The position numbers were made by a program, and so were the translations under genes. Below, one piece after another: positions 59,451 to 64,000 of a DNA stretch of 64,000 bases. The notes beneath the pieces were generated by a model. That model ran no database searches. It saw only the letters and a program-made list of their open reading frames with translations, and was not told where the DNA came from. Source of the DNA: Sclerodactyla briareus (Eukaryota; Echinodermata; Holothuroidea; Dendrochirotida; Sclerodactylidae); contig JAODTK010005772.1 of NCBI GenBank assembly GCA_026419785.1, positions 124,001 to 188,000 on the forward strand, written 5' to 3'. The first letter of the stretch is position 1. The number at the start of each line of letters is the position of its first letter.

Positions 59451-60725
59451 TAATTACTAAGTTCAACTAATTAGGACAATAACTGACCAAGGTTTTTTTT
59501 TGCATTTTTAAAGTATAGTAGTGAGTTAGAAAAGATAAAAAAAGTAGTAGGGCTATCCTTAACCTGGTTACAACTAGTGTTATAGCTAATGGGCTAGGGT
59601 CACGGACTGGGTGAACAAGGAAAGCAAATTGGAAGTAATATCTAATATAAGGGACCTGTGAAGCCAAGGCCAATAAAAATTAATGCAGTCCTCCAAACAC
59701 AGTAAATATGTTACTAACTGCCAACAGCAAATGACACATAAGTCAGAGTGGCACTTCTGAACTACGAAAGGGACGCAAAAACCAAATTTGCCGACTAGCC
59801 ATAACAATAAGGGGTCTCTAATTATGACACGGTCAAATGGAACTGTAGCCATTTAGCCACTGTGCAGATAAATAGTGAACCAATAATTATTAGGAAATAT
59901 GTACAGGGAACGGGGGAATTTGGGGAAATATATACAACAGGGTATTATATACAAATATCTGGTACTTGTACAATAAGTATCGTGTAGATAAAATATGAGT
60001 TCAATGAGGCAATGGGTTCTCCCAGAATCCAAATGAGCCGTAAATTCACTGCATGTATATATATAACACAACTCGGAATGGCGTGGGCATAGGGAACCAT
60101 TGGGACAGTAAAAGGTAACAACCCACAGTCAAGCCCAACGGCCAGGTGGCCTCTAGAACTTCTAACTGAAATCTAATATTCAACTCCCCAAAGCATGCCA
60201 GCCATGGCAGAAGCAGGCATGCAGCCACTAGTCAACGGGTCGCTACAGGACGTAGAGAATATGCGATCCCTAACATGGTACCACGAGACAAGCACTGCGA
60301 GCACGCTTACTCTAGCAAATTACCATACTGGGGAAATGTCCATTGCTAAATATAAATAAGCTACATGCGAGAGAACTGAACTAACATTCATGACAGTTAA
60401 AAGATATATCATTTTTTGACATGAAAATAATCGGGCCCATCAAGCCTCATGTAAACAAGGGTAAAATATCTGACTACCATGTCCAAGTACTAATAATCTT
60501 CTAGAGGGGGATTATTGGAAATGATTGCATATGTGCTACAATATCAAAATAAAGCAGTCTGCCTCCAAAAATGGCACAACTGCTTCACACATGCTTAACA
60601 TTACAAAGTAATGGATTCTTGAGAGGGAAGTCCAGCAATACATAAGTACTTTTCAATGGTCTATTGCAGTCAAATAAATTAGAAAATACTTTGCTAGGGA
60701 AGCCATTTGAAAAGACATTTCTTAC

Positions 60726-60911
60726 CTGAATGGAGTCATAAAAGATCCAAACAGAATATTAATAAATGAATAACAGCGTTGCAAATCCTGTCTCAGAACG
60801 CTGTGGCCTCTTCTTCCAAGTCTTGGTATAGAGTGGGTGATGACTCCAGAGATCTTGACTATTTCACCAGATCCCTTAGTATGCCCTGGCCCAAAAAAGT
60901 CATGGCTGGAG
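60726..60911 (-). CDS. Possible exon on minus strand overlapping direct repeat B
   Basis: Open on the minus strand (SHDFFGPGHTKGSGEIVK..THSIPRLGRR..FINILFGSFMTPFR). A consensus-like donor CAG|GTAAG lies at 60726/60725, and a pyrimidine-rich acceptor candidate (CTTGTTCTCCAG) precedes it near 60912. The C-terminal half is the sequence repeated at 59.25-59.45 kb. I recognise no domain. Donor-like words arise by chance, so this is weak; a repeat with cryptic splice sites is as likely. Confidence 0.2.
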
Positions 60912-61840
60912 AACAAGGGTCAGTTTGTCCCACAACAGGTGGGACCTGGTGGTCACAGCTTCACAGATGTATGCATGCGTGCTTCCCTAACTTCAGACAT
61001 TGAGACTACATAGCGAGTGATTAGTATAGGCACGAACGGCTCAGGATATGTTAGGGTCCCTCTAGTGAGAGCCACTCAAGGGTGTGGGAGGATAAGAAGG
61101 AACATAGAGGGTGTTTATAAATAACATGTGTTGGTCACACGTGTAAGGACAGTGGAAGCTGTCAGAAACACTAAGTGGGACAATCCAACAAGTTTGTAGA
61201 ACAGGGGACTTATTGAACAAGATGAAACAAAAGGAAGGGTGATAGAATGAGGTAATAATAGAGGGGATCAAAGGGGTCTCCTGAATAGCCTCCAGACCCT
61301 AGAAAACTGAAAGAGGGTGGGATACTAGCACATCATAAATGGGAAAGACCTGAGGGGAAGGTAAACCAAGATACTTGGAAAAATTAATGAAGTTAGTCTT
61401 GGGGCTTCTAGGAAGATTGGGCGGTCAGGACCTACACAAAGGGTGACGCATAGGCCACTAAAAGAACAAAGAGATCACACCCAATGGCCCAAATAGTTAA
61501 AGGGTAGTGTGCTGGACAGGTGAAAATAGTAGCCTGCTACATTTGTGTTTCGCGCGTACTAGTAGTGGATTCTGTCCCGTTGCTTTCCCGTCATCCCGCA
61601 CACTCTATGGAAATTTCAGCCTCATTGGCCCCCTAACTTATACATATTTGTGAGGTGGAATCATACAACAATTCTCATAACCTTGGAACTACAATCAACC
61701 TCTTTTGATTACTAACCATTTAGCCTCCGGTTTCCGTTCCCTCCTCCCTCGACCACGCGTGATTTGGAACTGCAGTAGCCTAGGCTATCAGACTGCTTGG
61801 ATTTTAACCCATGTTCTCCGATAACTGCTACTCGGAAGTT
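60850..61840. other. No recognisable feature
   Basis: No gene, RNA or repeat recognised apart from the tail of the direct repeat. Confidence 0.35.
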
Positions 61841-62099
61841 CCCTGCTCTTTCGGGCATGACGTCATATCATGGTTGGGACAATAGAGCTGAAGCTAGCTA
61901 AATGTCCCAAATTTCTGGGTGATATCCTGTTTTCCCTATATGGAGCACAAATGGTTGGATATTCTGGCCGAAAAAGTTGAAGTCGGGGCAGCGATAAGAC
62001 CGAGGTCTGACAAAATGTTAAAAAATTTCCACTGTTTTCCACGTGATCACAAAATGCCCAGATTGAAGCCATGGTTGCATGCAGCCTGAAACGCCCGGG

Positions 62100-62260
62100 A
62101 GAGGGAATTGCCGCCATGCTGGGGGGCTTGCGCGAAAATTTCTTTTTCGCTCGGCGCTAAACCATGGTGGCGCTCCGCTTAGACAGTGTCTCCTGCCCCC
62201 GAAGAATGTCTGTGCCCCCCCCCCGGAATGGAAATCTGGTGACGCCACTGCTATTGCAAA
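62100..62260 (+). repeat. GTGGCGCTCCGCTTAG repeat, copy 1, with poly-C and GTGACGCCACTG
   Basis: 'ACCATGGTGGCGCTCCGCTT' then AGACAGTGTC (62159-62190), a C run (62215-62224), and 'CTGGTGACGCCACTGC' at 62238. The 'GACGCCACTG' end word also closes repeats at 11.6 and 34.6 kb. Confidence 0.78.
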
Positions 62261-62979
62261 TTTGAATTAGAGTATCAAGCAATCAATTTATGGGGGCGAC
62301 CATGCGCGGTGCACATACTAAGCCAATAAAAAGCATGGAATATTCGGCCAGGGAACGGCACAACATCGTGCAAGACATGATCAAATTCATGTGAGGAAAG
62401 TTTAAGTCCAAAGATTGCCAGACTTTACGATGGTATGTCCAAGAGTGAAAAAAAAATCGTGAGCGCTTCGCGCGCAGTTGCGGCTTAATTATGTGTTATG
62501 TATCTGGCCACCTGTCTGGTCCACCCCCCCCCCCCCATGATTGGAAGTGAGTACCCTCCCATGCGCTGGGTCCGCCAAATAGGATAAAAATGTGGCAGTA
62601 TGCCTAATCTTGAGTGGAAAACGCCACCGTCATTATCTAAAGAGAAATGTCAAAGAGGGTTCGTGCAATGTCGTTGGTCAAATTAGAACCTGCAAAATCT
62701 CGCGCTTTTCGCGATCCGTACTGGGGTTGCATTGCCCATTCCATGGATCTTGGTCATGACCGCTCACTGTACCTCTCAACGTCATGGATTCTGAGAAGTC
62801 AGCAAGAACCCCACGCCGCACCTTGAATTGAACCCTAAGGCGATAAGTTTGGAGAACCTTTCCTGAAATAACATTTTTCAATCAATTTCAGGAATGCTGC
62901 CTACTGTCCCATAGTCACGGGAAGTGCTGTGTCCTGCAATCTAGGGGGTCTATCAAACGTGAAATTTTCGTATACGCTA

Positions 62980-63030
62980 CGCGCCAACCCCTGGTGGCGC
63001 TTCGCTCAGCTAGTATTCATCTGGTCCCCC
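62980..63030 (+). repeat. GTGGCGCTTCGCTCAG repeat, copy 2 (partial)
   Basis: 'AACCCCTGGTGGCGCTTCGC' then TCAGCTAGTATTCATC. The motif is diverged from copies 1 and 3 and there is no poly-C body. Confidence 0.65.
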
Positions 63031-63404
63031 GCCCGAACCCAATCGCCAACACAAATCGCCGCCCTTGGTTCACTGATAAGTTTGGTTCCCGTCAATAGTT
63101 GAGCACATAGCAACGGTGTCGGACATGCCGAGTCTTCGGTTGGACGCTTTGACGAGACTGCTGTTTTTCACTACATTGTTTCAACGGAATGGCTCATCAG
63201 AAAGAGTGTCACCACTGCCCCTATTGGAGGCTACAACGACCCCGAGGATTGAATGGTCACCATTTTGAGATTTCGGTTTAATTTTTGTAAGCCAATGGTT
63301 GGAGTACACAAAAACCTTCCCCGGACAAGCCGTTTAGACATGCTAAGTGCCCACTCCTGCCTGTCCATCTGAGGGGGGCTCATGTGCCAAAAATTTTCAC
63401 GTAC

Positions 63405-63510
63405 GCTCCAACCAATGGTGGCGCTCCGCTTAGATAGTCTATCATCCAGTCCATCATCCCCCCCCCCATCTTCACCGAAATCGACGCCTATGATATCGAG
63501 GCATGGGGTA
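63405..63510 (+). repeat. GTGGCGCTCCGCTTAG repeat, copy 3, joined to inverted GGCGTCGAT repeat
   Basis: 'ACCAATGGTGGCGCTCCGCT' then TAGATAGTC (63412-63440), a C run (63461-63468), then 'GAAATCGACGCCTATGATAT' at 63477, the inverse of the 56.73-kb word. Two repeat families therefore abut here. Confidence 0.75.
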
Positions 63511-63514
63511 ACCA

Positions 63515-64000
63515 ATCCTAACCACTCCACGTCCGAAAAGACGATAGTGAATTCAGGATCCCGCCACCTCCATGTCCAACGTGACTGTTCACATCCGGCC
63601 GATGAGACTTGTTGCGAATACCCCGAAACAAACTCCATAAGCCCACAAGTCCACTGCCTTACAGCGGAACAATGAAGTGAGGACCTCGCCCATCGCCCAT
63701 GACAAGTACAAGGCACCTGGAGGAAATGTCCAGTGACAGCTGGAACTTCTATATGGAGAGGGTGTTTCTAACGTGAGAAATTCAGTGAACAAGCATTGTG
63801 GGCAGCCCCATCATCAAAACAACGAAATGTGTTCAGTGAAAGGAATGCAGCTGTAGCCTATAATGGTAGCAGCTTGAAAGGAGTGAAAAAAAGGTTACAT
63901 CGAACAGGTAGGTCAACATTCGAGATTGTACGTCGTTAGCGGTATGGTAAGACTGTTATAAACATCGAACAGGACCACTGTGTGTCATCTTATTCATATA
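63515..64000. other. Window end, unassigned
   Basis: Overlapping open frames on both strands at 63231-63792; none is convincing. No RNA gene seen. Confidence 0.35.

Noticed and set aside
63589-63792. DLWAYG in a minus-strand frame, resembling protein-kinase subdomain IX
   Set aside because: No other kinase motif (HRD, DFG, APE) is found nearby in any minus-strand frame, so a six-residue match is likely chance.

Overview
This is repeat-dense eukaryotic genomic DNA with no intact protein-coding gene I can recognise. The best guess is a marine invertebrate deuterostome, perhaps an echinoderm of sea-cucumber type. The support is indirect: AT-leaning background, CR1/L2-like and Tx1/L1-like non-LTR retrotransposons, a tRNA-derived SINE, abundant (AAT)n, (CA)n and poly-C tracts, and families built around AGGTCA and ATATCGTG motifs. 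No single-copy gene in the window confirms the taxon.

Layout: 0-2 kb holds a (GT)n microsatellite and a decayed CR1-like reverse transcriptase (RT). 3.8-5.2 kb carries AGGTCA-type and other dispersed repeats. 7.8-10.1 kb is the clearest unexpected object, a degenerate but collinear ribosomal DNA segment (18S 3' end, spacer, 5' half of 28S). 12.5-14.5 kb is a broken Tx1/L1-like RT. 15-16.3 kb has a 22-bp tandem repeat, an (AAT)n tract and a minus-strand SINE. 20.9-22.5 kb is a second CR1/L2-like element, retaining its characteristic 3' tail. 23.5-24.1 kb is (TA)n and (GA)n. 24.1-29.4 kb is featureless to me. 29.6-31.8 kb and 33.2-33.9 kb are locally duplicated dispersed repeats. A MITE-like element lies at 34.97-35.41 kb. 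37.9-38.6 kb is the C-terminal end of another non-LTR element with AAT-rich tracts on both sides. 43.3 kb has a fragment related to the large element at 50.1-53.9 kb.

The 50.1-53.9 kb element is the most interesting structure. It has a hairpin-capped left end, diverged ~150-bp repeats, about five copies of a ~590-bp unit that itself contains two diverged half-copies, and a right end with a GC-rich hairpin followed by CTAG. That architecture resembles non-autonomous Helitron/Helentron-type elements carrying minisatellites. Each 590-bp unit also packs many AGGTCA-like half-sites in DR1/DR3/DR4/DR5 spacings.

The last 8 kb contain poly-C/poly-G repeats of a 'GGCGTCGAT' family, three copies of a 'GTGGCGCTCCGCTTAG'-like motif, and a 1.5-kb-spaced direct repeat on a strand with weak coding and splice-site signals. 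The recognisable RTs are broken by frameshifts and altered catalytic motifs. Ageing explains this, but uncorrected long-read indel errors may add to it, so frame-based calls are weak throughout. I did not find a convincing new functional system; the candidates are listed under findings with their tests.
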